64,000 bases of DNA from JACXVD01 sp020446665 (GCA_041396905.1 JAWKXQ010000011.1:27493-91492), one strand, 5' to 3'; shown: positions 46,236 through 55,255, counted from the stretch's first letter. Numbers and translations are program-made. Notes: a model not told the origin generated them from the sequence alone.

Positions 46236-46254
46236 AATTAAGTATTCTGTCCCC
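46236..46254. repeat. left copy of a 19-bp inverted repeat bounding the accessory island
   Basis: AATTAAGTATTCTGTCCCC here is the reverse complement, with one mismatch, of GGGGACAGTATACTTAATT at 47587-47605. The pair encloses the small membrane ORF, the toxin-antitoxin genes and the 77-bp repeats. Similar sequences recur near REP-associated transposases in other proteobacteria (recalled, not searched). Confidence 0.6.
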
Positions 46255-46320
46255 TAAATTCTCTCTCGAGTCACGCAGCATTCATTGGCTTGAGAGACGC
46301 AACCGATCAGGTATTAGAAT

Positions 46321-46533
46321 ATGCATAAACAGGTAGAGTCTACTATCAGAAATATGCAGTTATTTGGCAAAATAGTGCCGATTATTGCAATTCTAATATC
46401 AATTTATACGGTTTTCGAGCTCGGTTTTTCGTCTGCGATTGAGTCAGATATATTTTTAACAGGAATCCTAATTGCGATTCTGTCATTTATAGTCTCTCGT
46501 ATAGTAACTTTTGTTTTGACTATTTTCGGCTGA
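46321..46533 (+). CDS. small two-helix membrane peptide, AT-rich
   Basis: 70 aa. Two hydrophobic helices (residues 18-34 and 43-68) joined by a short acidic loop. I counted 62 G/C in 46321-46500 (about 34%), far below neighbours, so recent acquisition is likely. No clear Shine-Dalgarno and no family recognised. It could be a holin- or toxin-like peptide, or a chance ORF in foreign DNA. Confidence 0.45.
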   Translation: MHKQVESTIRNMQLFGKIVPIIAILISIYTVFELGFSSAIESDIFLTGILIAILSFIVSRIVTFVLTIFG

Positions 46534-46560
46534 ATGCCTTTTGGAATTAGGGTGACAACA

Positions 46561-46637
46561 AGTAACCCGCATTCCTCTCCACCGGTGCATTTCACTTTGC
46601 TCAATGCACCCTACGGGTGGGGCGTAAGCGGATGTAG
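46561..46637. repeat. 77-bp direct repeat, copy 1 (truncated palindromic element)
   Basis: Matches 47437-47513 at 71 of 77 bases. Contains GGTGCATTTCACTTTGCTC and AATGCACCCTACG, the left half of a palindrome whose right half is missing here; a different sequence follows after 46637. 46534-46739 holds no gene apart from this. Confidence 0.75.
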
Positions 46638-46739
46638 CACCATTGGCAGCGGGAGAATTTCGGCCTTGGCTGGCGCTTGCCTCTTCGAAGTTGGCCCCAA
46701 TTCCGGAATCCCCCTCGGTGAACCCACCCGTCCGAGGCC

Positions 46740-47030
46740 TCAGCGCAATAGTTCGCTGACCAGCGAAGGTTTCTTGGCGATCATCGCCAGCAACACCTGA
46801 GCAGGGCCAGTTGGCTGCCTGCGGCCATGCTCCCAGTTGAGCAGCGTGCCCTTGGCGACACCGATGCTGCGCGCGAACGCGCTTTGCGACAGCCCGGTCT
46901 TCGCCCGGATCGCGGCGACATCCACCACCGGCACTTCGATGGTGTGGATGCGCATGCCGGTATCCTTGCCCTGGGCATGGTCCAGCGCTTCGCTCAGCCC
47001 CTGCATGATGCTCTCGTAAGCCGTGCTCAT
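46740..47030 (-). CDS. HTH (XRE/NadS-like) antitoxin
   Basis: 96 aa. The helix-turn-helix is AIRAKTGLSQSAFARSIGVAKGTLLNWE with the usual recognition helix, preceded by a short helical arm. Overlaps the toxin by ATGA with the toxin first, the HigBA-type order. Likely binds the toxin and the shared promoter upstream of 47368. The island lies between 77-bp repeats, consistent with transfer. Confidence 0.85.
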   Translation of the reverse strand: MSTAYESIMQGLSEALDHAQGKDTGMRIHTIEVPVVDVAAIRAKTGLSQSAFARSIGVAKGTLLNWEHGRRQPTGPAQVLLAMIAKKPSLVSELLR

Positions 47031-47368
47031 GTTTTGTCTCCATAACTTGCGATCAGGGCCTTGCTCAGTTCCACCGCTGCTGCCTGTTCGGCTCTGGTCA
47101 GATTATCCTTCTCGTTCTTGGCGAATAGGGTGATGAGGTAGATCGGCATATGCCTGCCACCGAACACATAGATGGTCCGATAGCCACCGCTCTTGCCGCC
47201 ACCTGCACGCGGGATGCGCACCTTGCGCAAACCTCCGCCCAGCGACACACCCGCTTCCGGGTTGGCGGCGATGTAATCGACCAGACTCATGCGTTCATCA
47301 TCGCCCATGATGGCCTTGGCGCGCCGCTGGAACTCGGGCAGCTCGACAACGGTCTGCAAGGTCGTCAT
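47027..47368 (-). CDS. RelE/HigB-like type II toxin
   Basis: 113 aa from ATG 47368 (MTTLQTVVEL); an ATG three codons upstream also exists. RelE-superfamily features: VELPEFQRRAKAIM, GLRKVRIPRAGGGKSGGYRTIY, and YLITLFAKNEKDNLT with the basic and Lys residues of an mRNA interferase site. Family members cut mRNA on the ribosome. Toxin precedes the HTH antitoxin in one unit. Confidence 0.87.
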   Translation of the reverse strand: MTTLQTVVELPEFQRRAKAIMGDDERMSLVDYIAANPEAGVSLGGGLRKVRIPRAGGGKSGGYRTIYVFGGRHMPIYLITLFAKNEKDNLTRAEQAAAVELSKALIASYGDKT

Positions 47369-47436
47369 GCACGTCATATATGCGCCAATGGCGTATAGGT
47401 CAATGACTCACATAAGCCTGTCGGCTATTCGCAACT

Positions 47437-47550
47437 AGTAACCCGCAACCCTCTCCGCCGGTGCATTTCGCTTTGCTCAATGCACCCTACGGATGGGGCT
47501 TAAGCGGATGTAGGGTGCATTGAGGCTGGACCGAAATGCACCGGTGGCGG
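47437..47550. repeat. 77-bp direct repeat copy 2 within a full palindromic element
   Basis: Beyond the 77 bp shared with 46561, the right arm is present: CCGGTGCATTTCG (47458-47470) and CTCAATGCACCCTAC (47476-47490) pair with GTAGGGTGCATTGAG (47510-47524) and CGAAATGCACCGG (47532-47544). A miniature palindromic repeat; the type is common in proteobacterial intergenic DNA. Confidence 0.75.
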
Positions 47551-47586
47551 CTGGAGGCTTGTCGAATTTCGAATTCCGCGAACTTC

Positions 47587-47605
47587 GGGGACAGTATACT
47601 TAATT
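47587..47605. repeat. right copy of the 19-bp inverted repeat bounding the island
   Basis: GGGGACAGTATACTTAATT, the mirror of 46236-46254. The stretch 47606-47944 then holds only the regulatory elements before ald. Confidence 0.6.
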
Positions 47606-47761
47606 GGCCCCCAATCGCTCTTGTAGCCATCCAATCTGATCATGGCCCGCCTTGCCCGCGCCTTGCCCAATCACCGCGCGGGATCGTGCAGGGTGGTTTC
47701 CTACAGGCCGGTTTTTTGCCATTCAGGGCAGGTAGCTTGCCGCGCAAGCCATGCGATTTTT

Positions 47762-47843
47762 CCCTATAGGGTGTAACCCTGTCCGCCTGATCTTATGAGT
47801 TTGAAAATACAGCCTTATCTCGGAATTTCAGGGTGACACCCTG
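47762..47843. promoter_or_regulatory. palindromic boxes upstream of ald
   Basis: CCCTATAGGG (47762-47771) runs into AGGGTGTAACCCT (47768-47780), like the motif at 6702-6721. Further on, CAGGGTGACACCCTG (47829-47843) is a perfect dyad about one base, followed by TGTCACC repeats. They lie 100-185 nt before ald and are probable operator or promoter elements; the regulator is unknown. Confidence 0.4.
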
Positions 47844-47944
47844 TCACCTTTGTCACCTTGCCCCACGGTAAAGCGGGCGCTGCAGATGCGGGCTTGCTGC
47901 AATAAAGTTTCAAGTGTAATTATATCGCCTGAAGGAGATGCCGC

Positions 47945-49060
47945 ATGCGCATTGGCTGCCCCCGGGAAATCAAGAACCATGAATATCGCGTCGGCCTGAC
48001 GCCGGAAAGCGTCCGCGAACTGACTGCGCATGGGCATGAGGTGTGGGTCGAGAGCGGGGCCGGACTTGGTATCGGTGCGGGTGATGCGGAATATGTGGCG
48101 GCGGGCGCCACCATCACCAACGGCCCCGAAGCGATCTTTGCCGAAAGCGAAATGGTGGTGAAGGTCAAGGAGCCACAAGCCAGCGAACGCGCCATGCTAC
48201 GAGAAGGACAAATTCTCTATACCTATCTGCATCTTGCCCCTGATCCGGAGCAGACCGCCGACCTGCTGAAATCAGGCGCTACCTGCATTGCCTATGAGAC
48301 AGTCACCGGGCCGGGGGGCACCCTGCCGCTGCTCAAGCCGATGAGCCAGGTTGCCGGGCGGATGAGCATTCAGGCCGGGGCCACCGCGCTGGAAAAGGCG
48401 CATGGCGGGCGCGGCGTGCTGCTGGGCGGTGTGCCGGGGGTGATGCCGGGCAAGGTCGTGGTGATCGGCGGCGGCGTGGTCGGCTGGAATGCGGCGCAAA
48501 TGGCAGTCGGGCTGGGGGCGGATGTGACGATCCTCGACCGCGACCCGGAACAGCTCGAACGGCTGGGCATGTATTTTGAAAGCCGCGCCAAGACGCGTTT
48601 TTCGAACAAGGCCAATCTGGCGGAATCGGTGGCGGAGGCTGATCTGGTGATCGGGGCCGTGCTGGTGCCGGGGGCTGCTGCCCCGAAACTCGTCACCAGG
48701 GCAATGCTCGCCAGCATGAAACAGGGCGCAGTGTTGGTCGATGTGGCGATTGACCAGGGTGGCTGTTTCGAAACCAGCCATGCGACCACCCATGCTGATC
48801 CAACTTTTATCATAGATGGTATCGTCCACTATTGCGTGGCCAACATGCCTGGCGCTGTTGCGCGGACAAGCACCTATGCGCTCAACAATGTCACCTTGCC
48901 TCATGCGCTGCGCATCGCGGACCTCGGCTGGAAGGCCGCACTCAGGGGTAATCCGCATCTTGCCGAAGGGCTCAATGTCCATGCCGGGCAGGTTACCTAT
49001 CAGGCAATCGCAGAGGAACTGGGATACCCTTATGTCGCTGTTTCCAACATATTGGACTGA
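47945..49060 (+). CDS. ald: alanine dehydrogenase
   Basis: 371 aa, with a strong AAGGAG before ATG. NAD-dependent deamination of L-alanine to pyruvate and ammonia, or the reverse. N-terminal MRIGCPREIKNHEYRVGLTP, catalytic Lys/His regions (VKVKEPQ, YLHLAP) and the NAD fold VVIGGGVVGWNAAQMAVGLG at about residue 170; C-terminal NNVTLPHALRIADLGW. It opens a new region after the accessory island. Confidence 0.97.
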   Translation: MRIGCPREIKNHEYRVGLTPESVRELTAHGHEVWVESGAGLGIGAGDAEYVAAGATITNGPEAIFAESEMVVKVKEPQASERAMLREGQILYTYLHLAPDPEQTADLLKSGATCIAYETVTGPGGTLPLLKPMSQVAGRMSIQAGATALEKAHGGRGVLLGGVPGVMPGKVVVIGGGVVGWNAAQMAVGLGADVTILDRDPEQLERLGMYFESRAKTRFSNKANLAESVAEADLVIGAVLVPGAAAPKLVTRAMLASMKQGAVLVDVAIDQGGCFETSHATTHADPTFIIDGIVHYCVANMPGAVARTSTYALNNVTLPHALRIADLGWKAALRGNPHLAEGLNVHAGQVTYQAIAEELGYPYVAVSNILD

Positions 49061-49106
49061 CGGGAAATTAACCTGAACTTTAGGATGATTTCCTAAGTCC
49101 CCCGGA

Positions 49107-50864
49107 ATGGGGCAAGGGATAATCCGTTTCTGCATCAGCATGGTGGCGTTGTTGCTGTTCGTCGGCAGCGGCGGATCTGCCTGTGCTGCTGATGGCCCGG
49201 TCCTTTCCCCCCACTGCTTTGCCAGCGGCGTCATGGATGTAACCGACCCGGCCGGTGAATCGCTGGGCTCAAGCTGGAACTGCCAGACCCGGCGCGCTCC
49301 ACTCGACATGGCCCGGACCTATGTTCGGTTCAAACTTTCCGACGATATGCAGAACCCGCCCAGCTTGCTGGTGGCGCGGCTGGGCCGGTTTGAACAGCTG
49401 ACGCTGACCGTGGTCGATGATGACGGGGCATGGCGAAGCAAGACCATGCTGCCAGGTGACATGAAGGCAACTGCGAAGGGACCCTATTTCAAGGCAGAGC
49501 TACCCGAAGTCACCGCCGATTCTCGCTATGTTGTCGCTGCCTTTGATCGTCTCAACCACCGCGCTACCGCAGAAACGGCGCAGCTCTATTCGATTGACCC
49601 GGCCTTTACGGTTGCCCGCCAGCGTGACCTGATCGTTATTGCCATTATCCTTGGCATGTTACTGATGCCGCTGGCCTTCAACGCTGCCTTCTACCGTGTC
49701 CTGCGGGAAGACTTCATCCTCTGGCACAGCATGATGATCGGCGCCTTTGCCTTGCTGGTGGGGGTGCGCAGCGGGTTGATCAACCTGTTCTATTCACTTG
49801 ATCTCATGACCTGGCGGACGATGCTGATCTGGGGGCTGGGCCTGGCCGCCGCTGCCGGTGTGCGCTTCATCCACAAGGTGATCGAACCTGGCAATCTTGA
49901 TCCACTGACATCCAGACTGATGGCTATCCTGCCAGTCTGGACACTCGCTATTACCGGCATCCATGCGGCAGATATCAAACCGCTGCAGTCGCTGGGCGGG
50001 GATTTCCACTCCATCGGCATGGCCCCGGTTATCATTATATGCGTCTGGGCACTGTCTTCCGCCTTGTGGAGAGGTAGCCGCGCAGCCCGTTACCAGGTGA
50101 TCGGATGGACCCCTCTGCTGGTCACCTTTTCCGCCCAGATCGTGACACAATTGCTGCCAGGGTTCTCCCCGGTGGAATGGTTGCTGATGTTCTATCTCGG
50201 CATCCTGGCAGAAGCGGTCGCGACCGCGCTGGGTGTGGCGGACCGGTTCCTTGACCTCAAGCGCCAGCGCGATCAGGCCCGCGTGCAAGCGCGCACGGCG
50301 GAAAGCGAGGCCGAGCGCGACCCGCTGACCGGGCTGATGAACCGGCGCGCGCTGGAGCCGCGTTTCGAAGCCTTGCGGGCCAAGGGATTTTCGACGCTTG
50401 CCCTGCTTGATTTGGACAATTTCAAGCGGATCAATGACGATTTCGGCCATGCCATGGGGGACAAGGTGCTGTGTGCGGCGGCGGAAGCTCTGGCTCCCGG
50501 CGATGATGTGCTGGCCATCCGCATGGGTGGTGAGGAGTTTGCCCTGTTGCTGCGCGGGCCGCATGCGGCCCAGCGTGCCGAGATGCGCCGCGAAGCGATC
50601 TCGCGGCACGTAGCGATGCAGGTGCAAGGGCTGGACCGGATGGTGACAGCCAGCATGGGCTTGCTGGAAATCACCGAGGGGCTGGGCGACTTGCCCTTTG
50701 ACGAGTTCTACCTGCGCGCTGACCGACTGCTCTATGAAGCCAAGGAAAACGGGCGCAACCGCACCATGGCAGAGGCAATACGCCAATTCGCGCACCGTCC
50801 GCGGAGTGCAGATCGTCGTAGCGGAGAAGACCGGCGCAACGCACCAAGAATTGATGCTGCCTAA
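49107..50864 (+). CDS. membrane diguanylate cyclase (7TM sensor + GGDEF)
   Basis: 585 aa. Signal peptide (1-28), a periplasmic beta domain to about 165, seven membrane helices (about 175-385, 7TMR-DISM type), a short coiled coil (LKRQRDQARVQARTAESEAE) and a GGDEF domain with RMGGEEF (GGEEF at 474-478), so active c-di-GMP synthesis is predicted. The RxxD inhibitory site is not evident. A PilZ reader is encoded at 9392. Its stop overlaps that of the convergent thioesterase gene. Confidence 0.92.
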   Translation: MGQGIIRFCISMVALLLFVGSGGSACAADGPVLSPHCFASGVMDVTDPAGESLGSSWNCQTRRAPLDMARTYVRFKLSDDMQNPPSLLVARLGRFEQLTLTVVDDDGAWRSKTMLPGDMKATAKGPYFKAELPEVTADSRYVVAAFDRLNHRATAETAQLYSIDPAFTVARQRDLIVIAIILGMLLMPLAFNAAFYRVLREDFILWHSMMIGAFALLVGVRSGLINLFYSLDLMTWRTMLIWGLGLAAAAGVRFIHKVIEPGNLDPLTSRLMAILPVWTLAITGIHAADIKPLQSLGGDFHSIGMAPVIIICVWALSSALWRGSRAARYQVIGWTPLLVTFSAQIVTQLLPGFSPVEWLLMFYLGILAEAVATALGVADRFLDLKRQRDQARVQARTAESEAERDPLTGLMNRRALEPRFEALRAKGFSTLALLDLDNFKRINDDFGHAMGDKVLCAAAEALAPGDDVLAIRMGGEEFALLLRGPHAAQRAEMRREAISRHVAMQVQGLDRMVTASMGLLEITEGLGDLPFDEFYLRADRLLYEAKENGRNRTMAEAIRQFAHRPRSADRRSGEDRRNAPRIDAA

Positions 50865-51265
50865 CCGCCAAAGGGCTCAAAAGCTCTCGCGACTTCAGGC
50901 CTGACTCGCAGCAGACGCCCAGTCTCCCGATCCAGCATCGCCCAGGTGCTGCGCGCCGCAACAATCACCTTGCCCGCGCTATTGCGAAAATCCACGCAGC
51001 GATCAAACCGCGCCCCACGCGGGCCTTCGGGGATGAAGGTGGTCGCTTCGACCGTCTCCCCTTCCACCACGTTTCCGCGATAGTCGATCTCGTGCCGCGT
51101 CACCATCCAGACATAGGCCGCGACATGGGCAGGATCAGCCACCGCAGACCAATGCGATGTGGCGATTTCCTGCACCCATTGCAGCCAGACCGTGTTGTTC
51201 ACATGGCCCAGCTCGTCAATGTGCTCCGGCCCGGCGGTGAATGTCATTGAGTAGCGATTACTCAT
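50861..51265 (-). CDS. 4HBT hotdog-fold acyl-CoA thioesterase
   Basis: 134 aa, YbgC-like. Substrate region DELGHVNNTVWLQWVQE holds the conserved Asp/Asn of the 4-hydroxybenzoyl-CoA thioesterase group. Hydrolyses an acyl-CoA in the cytoplasm; specificity unknown. Overlaps the S9 peptidase stop by 4 bp, so co-transcribed with it. Confidence 0.88.
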   Translation of the reverse strand: MSNRYSMTFTAGPEHIDELGHVNNTVWLQWVQEIATSHWSAVADPAHVAAYVWMVTRHEIDYRGNVVEGETVEATTFIPEGPRGARFDRCVDFRNSAGKVIVAARSTWAMLDRETGRLLRVRPEVARAFEPFGG

Positions 51266-53403
51266 GTTTCTTTCTGACCTACCTCTGCGCTGCTTGAGGC
51301 GTCGCCATCCTGACCTAACGCTGCGCTGCTTGAGGTCATTCCTAACTGCCAGAAAATAAACGCAAATTCCTCCGCCGTTTCCTTCAGGCTTTCAAACCGG
51401 CCTGACTTGCCGCCATGGCCTGCGCCCATATTGGTCTTGAGGATCAACTCGTTCTCATCGGTCTTCAACTCGCGCAATCTGGCGACCCATTTGGCCGGTT
51501 CCCAATAGGTGACGCGCGGGTCGTTGAGCCCGGCTGTGACCATGATTGGCGGATAGTCCTGCGCCTTTACCTGATCATAGGGGGAATAGCTGCGGATCAG
51601 CTCAAACGCGGCCTTGTCCTCGATCGGATTGCCCCATTCCGGCCATTCGCCGGGGGTCAGCGGCAGCGACGCATCGAGCATGGTGGCGAGGACATCGACG
51701 AAGGGGACATGGGCGACAACTGCGCCCCATAGCGCAGGATTGCTATTGACCACGGCGCCCATCAGTTCGCCCCCGGCCGAACCGCCGGAAATGCTGATTT
51801 GTCCGGGCTTTGTGTAACCGCGTTCGATCATGTCGAGGGCAACATCGACAAAGTCGTTGAAGGTATTGGTCCGCCGTTCAAGCTTGCCCGCCTTGTACCA
51901 TGCGCGGCCCAGATCGTCCCCGCCACGGATATGGGCGATGGCATAGGCAAAGCCGCGATCCACCAGGCTGAGCCGCGTGGTGGAGAAGCCGGGATCAATG
52001 GAAATGCCATAGGCACCATAACCATAGAGATGCAGTGGCCCGCCCGGTGCCCGGTCCTTGCGATACATGATACTGACCGGAACCAACGTGCCATCGCGCG
52101 CGGAAACCTCCAGCCTTTCCGTGACATAGAGCGAGGCGTCATAGCCGGAAGGAACCTCCTGCACCTTCAGCACTTCCAGCCGTTTGTCCGCCAGATGATA
52201 GTCATAGATCGTGTTGGGGCTGACCATGCTGGCATAGGACAGGCGCAGCCGGTCCACCTGCCATTCGGGATTGTCATCCAGCCCGGCGGTGTAGCTTTCT
52301 TCGGGAAATTCTATCGGCTCGATCCGCTCGGGATTGTCGTAATAGCGCAGTTCGATCCGGTCCAACCCGCGCAAACGCCCTTCGACAATGTAGAGATCGG
52401 CAAAGAGACTGAAGCCGGTGATGTAGAATTCGTCCGTCCCCTCTACCAGTGTCGTCCATTCGCCGGGATTTTCCAGCGGAGCCGTGGCGATGCGGAAATT
52501 CTCGTGGCTGTCATTGGCATGGATATAAAGCAGCCCGTCGCGCTCATCGACGTCATACTCGACCCCGGTTTTGCGCGGGGCGACCAATAGCGGCTCGGCG
52601 GTCGGATCATCAGCAGGCACCAGCCGCACTTCGCTGGTCTCGTGATCGCTGGTGCCGATGATGAGCCATTTCTCATTGGCAGACAGCGAAGAGCCGACGC
52701 GGAAGCCTTCGTCATCCTCGTGATAGAGCTCGATATCCTGCTCGATCGGCTGGCCCAGCCAGTGCAACAGGGCATTGTCGGTGCGCCATTGTTCGTTGGC
52801 GAGTGAATAGACCAGCCCCCGGTCCCCTGCGACCCAGACGAGCGAAGACAAAGTGCCGGGAATCTCGTCCGCCAGCATTTCACCCGTGGCCAGATCCTTC
52901 ACCCGCGCGGTGAATCGTTCGGAGCCATTATCATCGACTGACCAGGCGAGCTTCATCCCGTCACTGCTGACGGAGATCGCGCCCAAGCGGAAATAGTCCT
53001 TCCCCTCTGCCAGCGCCACTTCATCGAGGATCAGCTCATCCGCGCTGCCATCGTCGGGGGCGGCCACCGGGCGACGCCACCATTTCTTGTATTCCGCGCC
53101 TTCCTCGAATTCGATCCAGTAAAGCCAGTTGCCATCTTTTTGCGGGACGGATTTGTCCGCTTCCTTGATCCGGGCGCGCATTTCCTTGAACAAGGCATCG
53201 ATCTGGTCCTGCTGGCCAGCCATGCGGCTTTCGAACCAGGCATTTTCCGCTTCGAGATGCGCCAGCACTTCGCTGTCGGTCACCTCGGGGTAGCCGGGAT
53301 CGCGCAACCATGCGTAGGGATCCTCCACGGTGATGCCGTGATGGGTGAAACTATGGGGCTTTTTTGCCGCAACGGGCGGGCGGGCACTTGTGCTATCAGT
53401 CAT
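51262..53403 (-). CDS. S9A serine oligopeptidase (oligopeptidase B-like)
   Basis: 713 aa from ATG 53403; a three-codon longer start is possible. N-terminal seven-bladed propeller gate, C-terminal alpha/beta hydrolase with Ser542 in ISGGSAGGELMG, Asp in AGLNDPRV and His in GAGHGGKSGR. Cleaves short basic peptides by family. The tail after WQLGM carries a duplicated 12-residue unit (see repeat at 51275). No signal peptide. Confidence 0.93.
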   Translation of the reverse strand: MTDSTSARPPVAAKKPHSFTHHGITVEDPYAWLRDPGYPEVTDSEVLAHLEAENAWFESRMAGQQDQIDALFKEMRARIKEADKSVPQKDGNWLYWIEFEEGAEYKKWWRRPVAAPDDGSADELILDEVALAEGKDYFRLGAISVSSDGMKLAWSVDDNGSERFTARVKDLATGEMLADEIPGTLSSLVWVAGDRGLVYSLANEQWRTDNALLHWLGQPIEQDIELYHEDDEGFRVGSSLSANEKWLIIGTSDHETSEVRLVPADDPTAEPLLVAPRKTGVEYDVDERDGLLYIHANDSHENFRIATAPLENPGEWTTLVEGTDEFYITGFSLFADLYIVEGRLRGLDRIELRYYDNPERIEPIEFPEESYTAGLDDNPEWQVDRLRLSYASMVSPNTIYDYHLADKRLEVLKVQEVPSGYDASLYVTERLEVSARDGTLVPVSIMYRKDRAPGGPLHLYGYGAYGISIDPGFSTTRLSLVDRGFAYAIAHIRGGDDLGRAWYKAGKLERRTNTFNDFVDVALDMIERGYTKPGQISISGGSAGGELMGAVVNSNPALWGAVVAHVPFVDVLATMLDASLPLTPGEWPEWGNPIEDKAAFELIRSYSPYDQVKAQDYPPIMVTAGLNDPRVTYWEPAKWVARLRELKTDENELILKTNMGAGHGGKSGRFESLKETAEEFAFIFWQLGMTSSSAALGQDGDASSSAEVGQKET
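51275..51335. repeat. 25-bp direct repeat in the 3' end of the S9 peptidase gene
   Basis: TGACCTACCTCTGCGCTGCT... (51275-51299) and its copy at 51311-51335 match at 23 of 25 bases, period 36 bp, so exactly 12 codons. It encodes SSSAALGQDG and SSSAEVGQKE in the C-terminal tail. Confidence 0.8.
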
Positions 53404-53442
53404 TACTCGCATCTATGATGCACACGAAAGGATAAGCAACCC

Positions 53443-55248
53443 ATGCTGATGCAAACTCACGAAGCCCGGCTCAATGCGCTGCGCAAGGAACTGGCGAAAC
53501 GCGAGCTTGATGGTTTCGTGATCCCCATTTCTGACGAGCATATGAGCGAATATGTCGGCGCCTATGCCCAGCGGCTGGCCTGGCTCACCGGCTTTGGCGG
53601 ATCGGCGGGCAGCGCAGTGGTGCTAAAGGACAAGGCCGCGATCTTTGTCGATGGTCGCTATACGGTGCAAGTGCGCGATCAGGTGGATGGCCAGCTGTTC
53701 GAATATCAGTCTGTCCCTGCCACCAGCCCGGCCCAGTGGCTGGGTGAGAATGCGCCGGAAGGGGCGGTTATCGGCTATGATGCATGGCTTCATTCCAAGG
53801 GCTGGGCGGAAGCTGCGGCAAAGGCACTGGCGAAGATTGGCGGCAGTTTGGTGCCCACCGCTGGCAATCCGATCGATGCTGTCTGGTCGGACCAGCCAGA
53901 GCCGTCTGCTGCCCCTGCCATCGTGCATGGGGATGATCTGGCGGGCCAGTCCAGCGCGGAAAAGCGCGCCGCGATTGCCGACTGGCTGAAGGCGGAAAAG
54001 CTGGATTCGGTCGTGATTGCCGCACTCGATTCGGTCGCCTGGCTGCTCAATATTCGCGGGGCGGATGTCGATCACACGCCGGTCGCCCTGTCCTATGTGC
54101 TGGCTCATGCCGATGGCACGGCGGAATTGTTCATCGCTTCGGAAAAGATCACGCCGGAATTGACCGCGCATCTGGGCAATGCCGTGACAGTCCGTGAACG
54201 GGTGGATTTCGAACCAGCGCTGGCGGGGCTTGCTGGCAAGCGGGTGGCGGCAGACCCGGATAGCTGCGTGGCGGGCATCTTCGCCGCGCTGGAAGCAGCC
54301 GGGGCGCAAGTGGTGGCCGAACGCGATCCCGCCATGCTGCCCAAGGCGATCAAGAACCCGGTCGAACAGCAGGGCCACCGCGATGCGCAGCACCGCGACG
54401 GGGCAGCGGTTGCCCGCTATCTGCGCTGGCTCTCGGTCGAAGCACCCAAGGGCGGCGAAACCGAGCTTTCGGCAGCGGCCAAATTGCAATCGCTGCGCGA
54501 GGAAACCGGCCTGCTGCGCGATCTGTCCTTCGATACGATCAGCGCCGCCGGGCCGCACGCCGCCTTGCCGCATTACCGGGTGGATGAGGAAAGCAATCTC
54601 GCCATTGCGCCGTCCAGCGTGTTCCTGTGCGATTCGGGCGGGCAATATCCCGATGGGACGACGGACATTACCCGCACGGTGTGGATCGGGCCGGGTGAGC
54701 CTCCCGCCGAAGTGAAGGATCGCTTCACCCGCGTGCTCAAGGGCCATATTGCCATCGATCAGGCGATCTTTCCGGCGGGCACGGCAGGCAGCCAGCTGGA
54801 CAGTTTTGCGCGCCAGTTCCTGTGGCAGGCGGGGGTCGATTATGCCCATGGCACCGGGCATGGCGTGGGCAGCTTCCTCTCTGTCCATGAAGGGCCGCAG
54901 CGCATCGCCAAGGCCCGCGGCGGGCAGGCCGGGACCGATCAGGAATTGCTGGCCGGCATGATCCTCTCCAACGAGCCGGGCTATTACAAGCAGGGTGCCT
55001 ATGGCATCCGGATCGAGAATCTCGTGCTGGTTGAACCGCGTGAGATTGCCGGGGCGGAAGGCGAATATTTCGGCTTTGAAACGCTCACTTTCGTGCCCAT
55101 TGACCGGGCCTTGGTAGAGCTGTCCCTGCTGACACCGGAAGAGCGGGCGTGGTGGAACGCCTATCACGCCAAGGTGTGGCAGGTGCTCTCATCGCAGCTG
55201 TCAGGCGATGAACTCGTATGGCTGGAGCAAGCCTGCGCGCATTTGTGA
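53443..55248 (+). CDS. M24B aminopeptidase P-family Xaa-Pro peptidase
   Basis: 601 aa, the long eukaryote-like type. Two creatinase-like N-terminal domains, then the pita-bread domain with metal ligands in DSGGQYPDGTTDITRT (two Asp), GTGHGVGSFLSVHEGP (His), NEPGYYK (Glu) and the final Glu in GFETLTF. Removes N-terminal residues before proline in the cytoplasm. Divergent from the S9 peptidase gene, so the two peptidases share a promoter region. Confidence 0.93.
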   Translation: MLMQTHEARLNALRKELAKRELDGFVIPISDEHMSEYVGAYAQRLAWLTGFGGSAGSAVVLKDKAAIFVDGRYTVQVRDQVDGQLFEYQSVPATSPAQWLGENAPEGAVIGYDAWLHSKGWAEAAAKALAKIGGSLVPTAGNPIDAVWSDQPEPSAAPAIVHGDDLAGQSSAEKRAAIADWLKAEKLDSVVIAALDSVAWLLNIRGADVDHTPVALSYVLAHADGTAELFIASEKITPELTAHLGNAVTVRERVDFEPALAGLAGKRVAADPDSCVAGIFAALEAAGAQVVAERDPAMLPKAIKNPVEQQGHRDAQHRDGAAVARYLRWLSVEAPKGGETELSAAAKLQSLREETGLLRDLSFDTISAAGPHAALPHYRVDEESNLAIAPSSVFLCDSGGQYPDGTTDITRTVWIGPGEPPAEVKDRFTRVLKGHIAIDQAIFPAGTAGSQLDSFARQFLWQAGVDYAHGTGHGVGSFLSVHEGPQRIAKARGGQAGTDQELLAGMILSNEPGYYKQGAYGIRIENLVLVEPREIAGAEGEYFGFETLTFVPIDRALVELSLLTPEERAWWNAYHAKVWQVLSSQLSGDELVWLEQACAHL

Positions 55249-55255
55249 GGTAATG

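Noticed and set aside
46483..47043. 186-codon minus frame over the antitoxin
   Set aside because: Different frame from the clear HTH antitoxin and runs into the AT-rich region.
47536..47769. 77-codon frame before ald
   Set aside because: Crosses the palindromic repeat and the 19-bp repeat; no ribosome site or domain.
53623..55167. 514-codon open frame opposite aminopeptidase P
   Set aside because: Antisense shadow of a certain gene.
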